A DNA stretch of 64,000 nt from Tanypteryx hageni (lineage: Eukaryota > Arthropoda > Insecta > Odonata > Petaluridae), in NCBI GenBank assembly GCA_028673005.1, contig CM054117.1, positions 32,150,561-32,214,560 of the forward strand, in the 5' to 3' direction. Below, piece after piece: positions 22,676 through 32,664 of this stretch; the stretch's first letter is position 1; the number at the start of each line of letters is the position of its first letter. Made by a program: the position numbers and the translations under genes. The notes beneath the pieces are model-generated. The model searched no databases. It saw only the letters and a list, made by a program, of their open reading frames with translations, and was not told the DNA's origin.

Positions 22676-22679
22676 GTGG

Positions 22680-23305
22680 TGAGAGAGAGAGGAAGTGAGG
22701 GAGGGCGGGAGTCATGGAGGGAGATGGATTCAGAGGAGGAGAAAGAGCGAGAGAGAGTTTGAGGGGGAGAGAGAGGGGAGGGAGAGAGAAAAAGAGGGAG
22801 AGAGAAAAAGAGGGAGAGAAAAAGGGGGAGAGAGAATGGGAGATAGAGGGCAGGAGACGTGGAGGGAGATGGATGTAGAGAGGGTGAAAGAGCGATAGAG
22901 AGCTTGAGGAAGAGGAAGAGAGAGGGAAAGGGAGAGAGGGAGAGATATAGAGGGGGAGAAGGAGGGAGAGAGAGAAAAAGGCAGAAAGAAGAAGAGAGAA
23001 AGGATAGGAAAAGAGGGAGAGATAGAGGAAGAGAGAGAAGGGAGAAAGGGAGGGAGAAAGGGATAGAGAGAAAAAGAGGAAGACAGAAAAAAGGAGAAAG
23101 GGGTAGAGAGAAAGGAGAGAAAAAAAGGGAGAGACAGAGGTAGAGAGAGAGAAAGGGGTAGAGAGAAAGGAGATAAAAAGGCTGAGAGATAGAGGGAGAG
23201 AGAGAAGGGAGAAAGAGGGAGAGAGAGAAAAGGGAAGAAAGGAAGAGAGAAATGAGAGAAAGAAGAGGGAGAGAGAGGGAAAGAAAGGAAGATAAGAGTA
23301 CGGAA
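22680..23305 (+). repeat. 625-bp GA-rich purine tract
   Basis: Almost pure purine on the plus strand. It contains an internal repeat: GGAGGGAGATGGAT at about 22718 recurs at about 22861, with related GTAGAG/AGAAAGAGCGA sequence after it, so a unit of roughly 145 bp was duplicated. The complementary strand carries a 203-codon Ser/Leu/Pro-rich frame, which is compositional. Such tracts can form triplex (H-DNA) and are binding substrates for GAGA-type factors. Confidence 0.9.
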
Positions 23306-23393
23306 GACGGAGAGTGATGGCGCTAACTCTTGCTCTACCAAGGTATTTTACAACTTACTCCTCCCGAGCGAGGTTGAAACTCAGTTCGGAATG

Positions 23394-23974
23394 GGACAGT
23401 TCGGCGCGACCGATTCGGCGACGGATAATTCGGCGCGTCCGATTCGGTGACGGGACGATTCGGCGACGGGACATTTTGGCGCCGGGACGATTCGGCGTCT
23501 GGAGGAAAAAGCAACAACTTCTAGTTTGGTTAGGGGTTGGAGTCGTTCTATTTCCTGCTCCCGGGTTAGATTGAGTGTTTGGGGGTTGGATTAGTTCTAT
23601 TCGTTCTATTTCCTTCCCCTGGGTTGGGATGAGTGGTCGGAAGTTGGATTCGTTGTTTCGTTGAGAGGTTGGGGGTTTGATTATTTCTATTTCCTCCCGC
23701 CAGGTTGAGTTGAGTCGTTAGGGGGTTGGATTCTTTCTATTTTCTCCCCCTGGGTTGTGTTGAGTGGTTGGCGGTTGGAGTCGTTCTATTTCCTGCTCCC
23801 GGGTTAGGTTTGGGGGTTGGATTCGTTCTGTTTCCTCCCCCCGGGTTGGGTTGAGAGGTTGGGGATTGGATACTTTCTATTTCCTCCCGCCGGGTTGAGT
23901 TGAGAATTTGGTGGTTGAATTCGTCTTGCTGGCGCCGAATTGTCCGTGGTCGAATCGGTCGCGCCGACCTGTCC
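23394..23974. mobile_element. TIR element carrying a minisatellite
   Basis: Left arm from 23394 (GGACAGTTCGGCGCGACCGA) and the reverse complement of the right arm ending at 23974 (GGACAGGTCGGCGCGACCGA) match closely over about 44 bases. Left of the minisatellite, GATTCGGCGACGGGAC-type words repeat in tandem (23410-23500). No target duplication was clear. The high-CpG ends differ sharply from the TG-rich core. Superfamily not assigned. Confidence 0.7.
23533..23925 (+). repeat. ~50-bp minisatellite with higher-order period
   Basis: TTCTATTTCCTCCCCCGGG-type cores occur near 23547, 23604, 23685, 23735, 23784, 23825 and 23875, so most units are about 50 bp, with some longer or shorter. The variant GGAGTCGTTCTATTTCCTGC occurs at about 23539 and again at about 23777, indicating a higher-order unit near 238 bp. 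It lies wholly inside the TIR element. Confidence 0.85.
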
Positions 23975-24077
23975 TATACCCAACTCAGTTACCCCACCAT
24001 TATTTTGTCAGAAATAGTTGTTTGTTGGGAGAAATATGTTAATATTAGGATATCTATGCAAAACAAATGTTATAAAA

Positions 24078-24555
24078 TAGGTGTTTGTAAATACAATAAG
24101 GAATATTTTATAATTACTTCACAATTGTAATTAAAGTTTTGCTACCATGAATGTTGAGTACAACCAAAGGAGAACATGAAGCTGACTTGTATTTACAACA
24201 GCTTTTTACTGTAACATATAATCACATAAGATCATTCTTTCGTAGTTCAACAGGCGCCTGCCCATCACCAAAATGCTTTGAAAAACTCTTTACCTATTTC
24301 AAACTTGAAGTGAATTAGCCGATATAAACACGTAATATGAAAATAAATATTTGTAAAAGCAATTAATATTTTATAATTATATCACAGTTGCAATGAAAAG
24401 TTCTTAGTTACCTTGAATGTTGAAACGACCAGACGAAAACGCGATACTGACTCGGATTTACAACGGCCTTCCAAATGTAACCCACTAGCATACGAGAATA
24501 TTTTGTAGTTCAGCACACGACTGCTCATCACCTAAATGTATTACTTTACATTGTA
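24078..24555 (+). repeat. Diverged tandem duplication, ~263-bp period
   Basis: Unit 1 (about 24078-24290) and unit 2 (about 24343-24555) share, in order, ATTTTATAATTA, TACC-TGAATGTTGA, GA-TTACAAC, TAGTTCA, and CATCACC-AAATG. Divergence is substantial (I estimate about two thirds identity), so the duplication is old. Neither unit is coding. Confidence 0.7.
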
Positions 24556-24642
24556 CATTGATTGACTGAATAAATTACACACATAAGCAGCCATATGTAT
24601 AGCGGAACTGCATTCAAAATAAAAATGAAACAATGACAAACT

Positions 24643-24848
24643 CTACCAAGGGGGGTAACTCAGTTACCCCGACAGTGTTTTCATTTAAAAATGGCCCTTA
24701 AAAGAGATATAAACCTAAACAATAACCAAGAACAATGTTCGTAGATGGTAAAAAACGAATACATGGGGAGATATGAATGAAATCCCAAAAATAACCATTT
24801 AAAAAATAGAAAAACGTCGTTGGGGTAACTGAGTTACCCCCTTGGTAG
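24643..24848. mobile_element. MITE-like inverted repeat, ~206 bp
   Basis: CTACCAAGGGGGGTAACTCA at the left faces its complement ending at 24848; the arms are about 30 bases with one length difference in the G run and few substitutions. The core GGGGTAACTCAGTTACCCC is itself palindromic. The same AACTCAGTTACCCC word also stands alone at about 23983. The sequence continues on the right to GGGTTAA, as in piggyBac-type ends, but no TTAA is found on the left. Confidence 0.65.
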
Positions 24849-24864
24849 TGGAAGGGTTAAGTGG

Positions 24865-25730
24865 GGGCGATAGAGGGAGAGAATGGGAGGGAAAAGGAGA
24901 ATGTAAAGGAGTCTGGTTGGTGGGAATTACTTCAAACAATAATGGTGGAGTGGCGTAAGAATTCTGACGAGGAATTGGAGTTTGCAGAGGGTCGAGGAAT
25001 ATTCCCGTTCAGGTTATATTCATTAATGAGGACCATTGATGGATACAGATTTATCATTATCATATATGGGTATTTGGGGAGTTTTATTTATATATTGGAG
25101 CCGACCCTGTATTTAACAACGCTGTCTGCTCTTCACTGGCGCTGGCGCTAGAAAGGGAATGGTGGTGAATCGACGCAATTCCTTCGGTCATGTAATTGGT
25201 ATACGAAAGATTTGTTCACATACTTTCGGTGACGCAAAGTGAGAGTGTCGCCATATCGTGGGGTGCAGTGGACCGGAGTTAACTGTATAATTATTTGTTT
25301 TTCGGGGAATGGGGAACGTAAGGGTGTATGCATCTTCAGTTCGTAATTTACACATCTAAAATGATCACTTATGTTTTATAGCAACCGGCCCCGCGGTGAT
25401 TCGCTTATGTAGCCGGTGTTAGGTGTTCCTCTCACTTGGCAAAGGCCGTAAGGACCAATCGACTACATCGAAACCAAGGCGAACGGCTGATATTTGCAAT
25501 AATGTATGGGTATTAAAATTATTAACTTTTTTATACCAACTTAAAGATGCGCTCCATAATTCTCTTTTTTAAATTAAGAAAAGAATGCAATAGAAAGAAT
25601 CGCCTCAGAAACTTGCAAAATCTCATAAAAATAGAAATGTAACATTATCAAAACATTCCTCAGAAAAAATTATGGGCTCCTTAATGCTGTAAAAAAATCG
25701 AAAATAAGAACCAGTACAAGAATTCTTATA
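24865..25730. other. Non-coding, nothing recognised
   Basis: Short purine-rich start, then mixed sequence. The 96-codon frame at 24861-25151 has no known domain. The region 25380-25490 is GC-richer and might be SINE-related, but lacks a B-box. Confidence 0.5.
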
Positions 25731-25732
25731 AA

Positions 25733-25829
25733 GCCGGAGAAAAACTCTGCCTTGACCGGATATCGATCCTGGGTCTTCTACTCCACGGGCGGGTTCGTAT
25801 CCCGGTTAAAGTAATATTTTTCTCTTGCT
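25733..25829. repeat. Degenerate tRNA-T-arm foldback
   Basis: The left arm GAGAAAAACTCTGCCTTGAC (then GGATATCGATCCTGGG) faces the right arm, whose complement reads GAGAAAAATATTACTTTAAC (then CGGGATACGAACCCG). Both arms resemble the 3' half of a tRNA. The pattern (GAGAAAA, then CTGC, then T-arm) is the one seen at 21233-21285, so this is a shorter, older member of the same inverted-dimer type. No flanking duplication was found. Confidence 0.55.
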
Positions 25830-25839
25830 TTTTTAATTC

Positions 25840-26385
25840 TCCATGTCCAGCATATACCTTTCCGCATGGAATTTTCAACAGCACCTTCATTTGTATAAAG
25901 AAACGTTACTGTTTCTTCTTGCTTTCAAGGGCATATGCATTTCTGCTTAGAATTTTCCTTAAAAGCTGGTCTTAACTTATTTAAAGAGTCCACAAAAATA
26001 GACTACAAATTAGTATTTTATAAAAAATGATAATTCTGAATTTTATGTTTGAAATCTTAATACTTCTTTGACAAAAATTTATTGGTGTAAAATACCCTAT
26101 CAAAATAAATCATAAAATTCCCTTCTAAATAAAAGGCCAGGAAAGGAAATACAGAAGCAGAGTATTTCCTCCTTCAGAAAATTGCAGACCAATCTCCTCG
26201 AGTCCTTCTTCTAGCAAAGAATCACGCCCGAAGGAAATAGACGAAACGTTTTCGATCACTAAAGACATCCTTTGTGGAAAAAAGACGTTCCATCTCTGTA
26301 CCACCGGTTGGAAGACTATTTCAGGACCCCCCCGCGAGAGGCGCTGGCTGCGAGCCAGGAAGTCGCACCCAAAGGTGGAGACGAA
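25840..26385. other. Non-coding, nothing recognised
   Basis: AT-rich, becoming mixed after 26150. Open frames overlapping its end extend into the GA tract and are not supported. Confidence 0.5.
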
Positions 26386-26389
26386 GGAG

Positions 26390-27000
26390 AGAGTAGTAAG
26401 GGAGAAGGGGGAGAGAGAGAGAGAAAGAGAACAAGGAGGGCGTGGAGAGGAATTCCTTCCACAAGCCATCAGACCCCTCCACTCCCTCTCTCCACACCCC
26501 CACTTCGCCGCCACTCCCCTTGACACTCCGCGGCACCTCCGGTCCTTCCTCCCCCTCACCGCCCTCCATCCGAAACTCTCCTCAATCTGACCTCACTCCA
26601 AGCCTCCTTAATGATCAACCGCCTCTCCCTTATTCCTCTTCCTTCCCCCACCTTCACCTCCCACCCAACTCCCTCCCAACTCCCTCCCAACTCCCTCCCA
26701 ACTCCCTCCCAACTCCCTCCCCTTTCTTTTCTCTCCTTGCTTTTCTTTTTTTCCACCTCTCCCATCCTTTCCTTTTTCCCTCTCCTTCTTCCATCATTCT
26801 CTCCCATTCCGGTCCCTTTCCTATAATTTTCTCTTCCCTCTTCCTTTTTTCCCCATTCTCCTTCCTTCCCCTCCCACTTTCTTCAGTCGCCGCTTCGATT
26901 TTGACCTTTCTCTCAATCTTTCACTCGCTGTTTTTTCTCCATGTTATTATCTTTCTTCCCCCGTCCGTATTCCTTTCTCTCTGATCTTCTCTTCACGTTT
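26390..27000. repeat. GA tract then ~550-bp CT tract
   Basis: G/A-rich at 26390-26440, then C/T-rich to about 26985, including the 11-bp minisatellite. Frames of up to 180 codons are Pro/Ser/Phe/Leu-rich by composition. Confidence 0.8.
26667..26721 (+). repeat. Five perfect 11-bp repeats
   Basis: AACTCCCTCCC occurs five times head to tail without change, which implies recent expansion. Confidence 0.95.
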
Positions 27001-27009
27001 AAAAAAAGC

Positions 27010-27935
27010 GGCTACGTTCGCGTCCGCAGGTCTCTTCTTACGTGGTGTTCTTTATAAAACTGAAATAGTGGCAACCAAAAGTCTATAAAAACGAAGTTTC
27101 CGGCCTAAATTGGTTTAGTGATTTTAATTGATTGGCCCGTGCATTTCTTGTCTGACGATACTCCAGTCCGTTTCTCGTACACTAGCTAAAATTGAACCAA
27201 AAGGTCCTAAAACGAAAAAATCAGCGTGCAACTATTTATATACCCCTGTCACTGTTACAAAAAAATAACTCCTCGATAAAAAGAGAAACAAATCGTTTCG
27301 CTGTTACGTTGGAATATACCTAGATTTGATCTTCCTTACTTTCATTTAATTTCCCATTTCTCCTTCTCCTGCAATCCCTTCCTGTTAATCTCACTCGCGC
27401 TATCTCGCTCCGTCCCTCTCCATTTCTCCGTCTCTCCTCTCTTTCTCCCTCTCTTTCTCGACCCCTAGCGCTTTAACGAGACCGACTGCCTTCGAAAAAG
27501 GTCACGGCTTGAGAGCGCCGGGGTCGCAAAGGCAGAAGGCAATGGTTAGGATGAGGTAGGAGGAGAGAGAGATGAATTAAGGAAAACGTAGGGCGAGGGA
27601 TTTTTTAGGAAATAGGAGAAAAATGCAGTTAGGGGAGAGATACCATTGGCGCGTTGAAAAATAAATCAGCAGCGGAACCATTAAAATGTCAATTTGTTCC
27701 TAAAATTACCCTACATGTAAAGAAAACCTTTATAAAACTGTGTTACTTTCAAGATGCTGTATATTTATTAACTGGCTAAAATGGGTGTGTATTTTTATCT
27801 AGTTCAAAAAGGATTGTTCAATTTTTATAAATTTGTAATATTCATTACGTTTATATCTGACTATAGTGAAATACTATCCAAACTCGACTCTGGAGGTGAA
27901 GGACGAAAGAGTAAAGAGTAAAAACAAATCAAATA
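27010..27935. other. Non-coding, nothing recognised
   Basis: Mixed DNA with a C/T-rich patch (27355-27465) and a G/A-rich patch (27550-27620). No gene recognised. Confidence 0.55.
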
Positions 27936-27947
27936 AGCAGTCTAGAG

Positions 27948-28091
27948 TAGGGGTTCTCAACCTGTGGTACGCGAGCCTGTGCAATGTGGTACGTGAAAAA
28001 ATAAAAACATATGGTCCTGCATATGTTGATGGTACGCGAACATTTTCGTTTTTGATTTGTTGTCACGAAAAAAAAGATTGAGAACCCTCTG
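27948..28091. mobile_element. hAT-type MITE, 144 bp, perfect 8-bp TSD
   Basis: Ends TAGGGGTTCTCAACC (left) and CAGAGGGTTCTCAATC (right end, reverse complement) form TIRs with a one-base gap. Flanked by perfect GTCTAGAG duplications at 27940-27947 and 28092-28099. The following CTGTGGTACGCGAGCC stretch resembles the GTTCTCAACCTGTGG start found in many animal hAT families. No transposase; non-autonomous. Confidence 0.9.
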
Positions 28092-28104
28092 GTCTAGAGC
28101 GAAG

Positions 28105-28468
28105 CTTAAAAAATTGTGACTTGGACCAAATAGGCTTAATAACTGATCGTCAAGCAATATATAAAAGTTTATAATGGTGCGTACGGATCATCAGAGGCAA
28201 TATGCTGATTTTTCTTCCTATCTCTCAATCAGAGTGAGACCATTCACATTTCTTGCATCAAATTATTAACTACTAATATTCACGTCCGTTTTATTACTAC
28301 TGCTATATTAAAAACACGGAACCCACATTACAGATTTTTTGGTTTAATAAATAATGCATTCGAATAAACCCATATCCCATTTTAGCAATCATTTCTCGAT
28401 TTCACGACCAACATTAATCATTAATTGGACTAAATGCATAAGGATAACAATTTGGAAAATTGTTTCGA
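28105..28468. other. Non-coding, nothing recognised
   Basis: AT-rich spacer before the palindrome insertion. Confidence 0.55.
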
Positions 28469-28483
28469 AAATATGTTTTATCA

Positions 28484-28690
28484 AATTAATACGAAGGCTT
28501 CCGCGGTGTTTTCGTACTCCTTCCAAGACTTTCGGGATTCTACCGCGTGTTGTTTCTTCTAGTGACGACTGTTTCGCCTCCATTCCAGGTGGCACCTTCA
28601 GGTCACCTGAAGGTGCCACCTGGAATGGAGGCGAAACAGTCGTCACTAGAAGAAACAACACGCGGTAGAATCCCGAAAGTCTTGGAAGGA
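28484..28690. mobile_element. 173-bp perfect palindrome within a 13-bp-TSD insertion
   Basis: Positions 28518-28603 and 28605-28690 are exact reverse complements (86 bp per arm) around a single C at 28604. A 13-bp direct repeat, ATATGTTTTATCA, lies at 28471-28483 and 28691-28703, starting exactly where the right arm stops. On the left, 34 bases (28484-28517) lie between the repeat and the arm and have no partner. The whole 207-bp segment therefore looks like one insertion with target duplication. It may be a retroposed inverted dimer, a foldback element or, less likely given the flanking duplication, an assembly chimera. Open frames on both strands here mirror each other. Confidence 0.85.
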
Positions 28691-28984
28691 ATATGTTTTA
28701 TCACTTTATAATCGAGCTTATAGTTCTAATGCGCAGAGTATTGTCAACATTAATTATTATTTAGATGCAGTTATTTATATTCTGCATATCAACTAAGAAA
28801 TGAATCCATGAAAAATACCTCACAAATAAGCTCACTAAAATGACAAAAATTAGTTGCCAAAGAAAATCGAAAATAGTTGAAATACTATGTGACATTATTA
28901 GAAGGTAAATATTCTACCCGACCCGCTATGTGGTCATCAGAAAAAATAATACTCGGTGAAAGGGAAATGGGTTACACTAACAAA

Positions 28985-29240
28985 GAACCAGGGAGGGAGA
29001 TGGACGATGAAACGGAAGGCGAGTAAGAGATTTAAGAGGAGGCGGAGAAAGTCGCATACAGATGGTAACCTGAGGATGTATACGTGGGTGAAAGGGAGAG
29101 TATTTCGAATGGGAGGAAAAGAGGAATAAGAGGAGACGAGAAGAGAGGGAGAAGAACGGTCGACAAGGAGGAGAAATAGAATATGTATGTTGAAGGAATG
29201 GGTGTAGGGATGCCAAAGGGGGAACGAGAGGAGAGACGCG
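28985..29240 (+). repeat. Purine-rich tract
   Basis: G/A-rich on the plus strand with no exact tandem unit. The complementary Ser/Leu/Pro frames are compositional. Confidence 0.7.
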
Positions 29241-29244
29241 TTGT

Positions 29245-30250
29245 CATGGCGACGCGTTAATCGGAGAAATGGACGCGTGAGTTTTGTACGGCGGCGTGTG
29301 GGCGTTTAGGAGTCTGCGCAGAGGGTCCTTCACTTGTACGTTTCTTCTCTCCTCTTTCCCTGACTTTATTTTGCCTCTTTCCTTCACACCCTTACGTTCT
29401 CCGCTCTAAACCCGTTTGTTTCTTCTCACCTCGCCATTTTTGGTCTCGACCGACAGGGAGTGGCTACACAACTGCTGTAATATGTGAAGTATTGTTGTCC
29501 GCATTGCCGCTATCAAAGTATTAAGCACCTCCATATATCCCTATTTTAATGCCCTCAATGCGATACTAACTACGTAATGTTCTAATTCCTATGCTTCAAA
29601 ATATACGAAAGAGGTTCAGGTATGTTCTTTGTGGCTAAACACATAAAATCATTCGGAGTAACAGATGTTATAGGCGAATAAAAAGGTTGTATAAACCAGA
29701 TTCGCATTTCATCCACTTAGGATTGGTTTTCATTGTAAAGTTTCTAATCCTTGAACATGATTCATTCGACCGTTTGATGACTACAGGATTTACTTATTTC
29801 TATCGGTAACGACTCACACATTCCACCATTTTTTCAATCATTTATAGGTATTAAATGAATCATGAAATAGAAAGCCGGTTAACATAACCAATCAGAATGC
29901 CTTTCAGTCGATATTTTCTGAGTGTCTTCACTTTAAACGCAGCTCTCGAAATATTAATTATTTCCGAAGCTGTAATTTAGTCCATTTCCTTTCAAATATT
30001 TCTCAACTCCTCAACAGAGTCTCTCTGGCACGGTGAGCTCCAGCGTTCAAAGGCTTGGAAAATGGTCATTTCACTGGTATTTGACTTTGAAATTTTTAAC
30101 AGTATCTATTGAGATCTAAGCGCTAAATAACAGAGAATACACCATAGCACATACCAAACCATCAATTTCTGTGTATAAATTTCCTATGTTGATTTTTATA
30201 TAAAAGAACTTTGACCTAACACTGCTGGTTTATTCTTGCGCCTATTCTAG
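29245..30250. other. Non-coding, nothing recognised
   Basis: Starts CpG-rich (ACGCGTTAATCGG, GGACGCGTGAG near 29245-29280), then turns AT-rich. No frame or repeat recognised. Confidence 0.5.
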
Positions 30251-30251
30251 T

Positions 30252-30725
30252 TTTTAACCTACTTTCCAATAGGTTTTGTCGTTGTGTCTGTCTCTCCGTC
30301 CCCCCTATTAACTTTTGAATCAATAGACCGGTTTCCATGATACTTGGTGAAAATATCTTGCTACTTGGACCGGGTTGCCGAGAATAGTCTTTGTTGCGTA
30401 GATTGAAGTTCCGGGTTCGATTCCAGGAACTATCGTTCCCATTTGATTTACATGGGAAATCTGAAATCCATCGCACAGAGTAATTTTCTCTTGCACGTTA
30501 AAATATCCTAGAGTTGTAATATCGGAGTGAAATGTGTACTATTCTCTTAGCAAAAGAATGGAAATTCTAATTTTTATCGTAGAATTTTGCTTATCGATTG
30601 TATTTCTTAGAATTTTGCGTAAATACTGGCATTTTTTTCGTTTTTATCACTCATTACGAGAGTGTTGCCATTGCAACGACTATTGTTGGACTCGGACTCG
30701 GTGTATATTAATATATACACGTGTT
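30252..30725 (+). repeat. Dispersed repeat family 1, copy 2
   Basis: Right part 30560-30725 matches 3220-3364, including 47 identical bases (30650-30696). Left part 30252-30322 matches 3143-3220. The 240 bases between (30323-30560) are absent from copy 1 and contain a tRNA T-arm-like GGGTTCGATTCC at about 30414. So either a tRNA-related sequence inserted here or copy 1 suffered an internal deletion. No coding capacity. Confidence 0.75.
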
Positions 30726-30729
30726 ATTC

Positions 30730-31770
30730 TTGCCACAAAAATACGCGTGATCAGTTTAGTTTTCCGTTCGAATGTATTTGTAATATTTTATAACGCTAAA
30801 TTATGAAATTTGGGAACACAAAGTTCAACATATCCACGGTGATTTTATAGCTATTAAAGCCAATAAAAGTATTAAACAAATGATTAAATGGAAAGTAGGC
30901 ATAATAAATTGTTCCATTTGGATCATCTTGTTTATGTTAGGATACGTACGTATGTAGGTTATACAGCTATGCACCCATCTAAAGATCTGACCGATTGAAG
31001 TAAAGCAATGAATAAATTAGCCCAAATAATTATTAAAGACGGCAAAATTTCCACTCCTTTAGAAATTCTATAAAATGTTGTAAGGCAAATTTTAGTCATG
31101 TTTTATGTTTAATGTTTTATGATGTAATAAAATGTTAAATTATTAATCGTGCAGTGTTGCAAAAAATTCCAACCTAATTAAAGCAATCTCTTTGATACCT
31201 TAAATAACTTTTCCTAGCAGGAAATACGCTCAAATCACTCAAAAGTGTTAAACGTTCGTATCGCACAAGGATGTAGATGTTATTACTTATACTGTTTACA
31301 GTGTATTAGCCATAGAATCAAAATAATTAGCTAAGAGGCTATGAAAAATTATATCCACAGAAAATAAATTTACTTGCATACCAATCAAGGGGAATTTATA
31401 TAAACTATATATCCTTTGGCTACACCGTTGAAAGAAAAGAACTTGCGTTCATTTGATAAATAATATCTCATAAACGGATTCAATTTTATCCCGGAAGAGG
31501 CAATCACCTTAACGATCCCTCTACTTCCCATTTTCGATATGTACATGGTGCAACTGACCATAAACACGAACTCTTTGACTTCTAACCCATTGAAAACCTG
31601 TAGCCATCCAATCAAAACAAATGAACAATCGTTTTTCACGAATATCAATACCTCACATCTCACCGCACACCCCTCACCGCCGTAATTTATCCTGCGTTAT
31701 CCTTCCCTCACCCTCCCAACAATAAACAAACAAACCGACAAACAAATTTGGCAGAGTGTTATTCAACTTT
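30730..31770. other. Non-coding, nothing recognised
   Basis: AT-rich with a 92-codon minus-strand frame (31385-31663) of no recognised family. Confidence 0.5.
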
Positions 31771-31774
31771 CCTC

Positions 31775-32660
31775 GTTCTCTCCCCCTCTTCTCTCTCTCT
31801 TCTTCTCCTTCTCTCGACCATAATGTTTAACAAACATAAATTATTGCGACACGCACACGAATCTTTCCTACAAAGCGAATCCCGCGAGCGTAAGAAAGCG
31901 ATCTGTATATTTTTACAAATCTTCCGTCGCGCGCACGCTCATTATAAACCCATTAAGGATGCATATTATATCCTCCTTTGTTTTTCTTTTTTTTTTCGTT
32001 TACGAAAAAAAGGAGACGTTCCTCGCTTTGTCTCTCTCTCTCTTTCCGTGCGGAGATGGACGGAGAAAGAGTATGGAGATGAGGGAAGTTGGGGAAGGGC
32101 GGAGAGGGGAAGGGAGGAGAGGGGAAGGGGGAGGTAGGGGAATGGAAGGGTGCCCAAGGAGGGGTGTGGATGCTACGAGAGGAGGTGGAGAAAGAGTGGA
32201 CAGGAGAGGAGGAAGTAGGGGAGAGGCTGAGGGTGGAGAAGGGTTAAGAGAGAGAGAGGCGACTAGGGCGAGGGAGTAGAGCCGAGGTTGGTCATTTGTA
32301 TGCCGTTCTTCTCCCGAATCTAATCATAACTCTTACGTCACGTCCGTACTACTTAAGGAGGGGTCCACCCAATCTCCCCCACAAGCCGATCCGTCACTCT
32401 ATCCTCCCCCTCCTCCTCTCCCCTCCCCTCTTCCTCTTATTTCTCTAAGTCTCCCTCATCCCCATCCTTTCAGAGAGGAGGAAAGGGAGGGGACTCCACC
32501 CTCACACACTCTTTCTCTCTTCCTAGTATCCTCTCCACTCCTTTCTCCAACGCTCCCCTTAACTCTGTCGCCGCTAGTCTTTATCCTTAGCTTACTCCTC
32601 CCACTCTCACTATCCTCTTCTCCTTTCACCTCAACGCCTTAAAAATTTCGGGTCGAAAGT
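31775..32660. repeat. Large CT / GA / CT low-complexity block
   Basis: (TC)-rich at 31775-31815 and 32025-32050, G/A-rich at 32050-32280, C/T-rich at 32360-32640. The purine and following pyrimidine parts are loosely complementary, so the single strands could fold back. Open frames of 106-129 codons are compositional. Confidence 0.8.
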
Positions 32661-32664
32661 TTTG

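Larger units (their letters stand above)
23325..24856. mobile_element. Possible piggyBac-like composite element
   Basis: The right end reads GGG then TTAA (24857-24860); its reverse complement starts TTAACCCTTCCACTACCAAG, the form of a piggyBac terminus. A related sequence, CTAACTCTTGCTCTACCAAG, begins at 23323, beside the end of the purine tract, and would be the left end with a mutated TTAA. Between them lie a minisatellite-bearing TIR element, a diverged tandem duplication and an internal copy of the terminal motif. No transposase is present. The left boundary is inferred from a partial match only. Confidence 0.35.

Noticed and set aside
22730..23341. 203-codon minus-strand open frame
   Set aside because: Ser/Leu/Pro/Phe-only composition produced by the GA tract; no start context, domain or codon bias beyond the repeat.
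26442..26984. 180-codon plus-strand open frame
   Set aside because: Translation of a CT-rich tract and an 11-bp minisatellite; no domain.
28389..28668. Matching open frames on both strands over the palindrome
   Set aside because: They mirror each other because the DNA is an inverted repeat; not evidence of coding.
28605..28690. Hammerhead ribozyme core (CTGAAGG and GAAAC words) in the palindrome arm
   Set aside because: CTGANGA is broken by G at the last position, the stem II closing pair is not formed and no cleavage-site strand could be placed.
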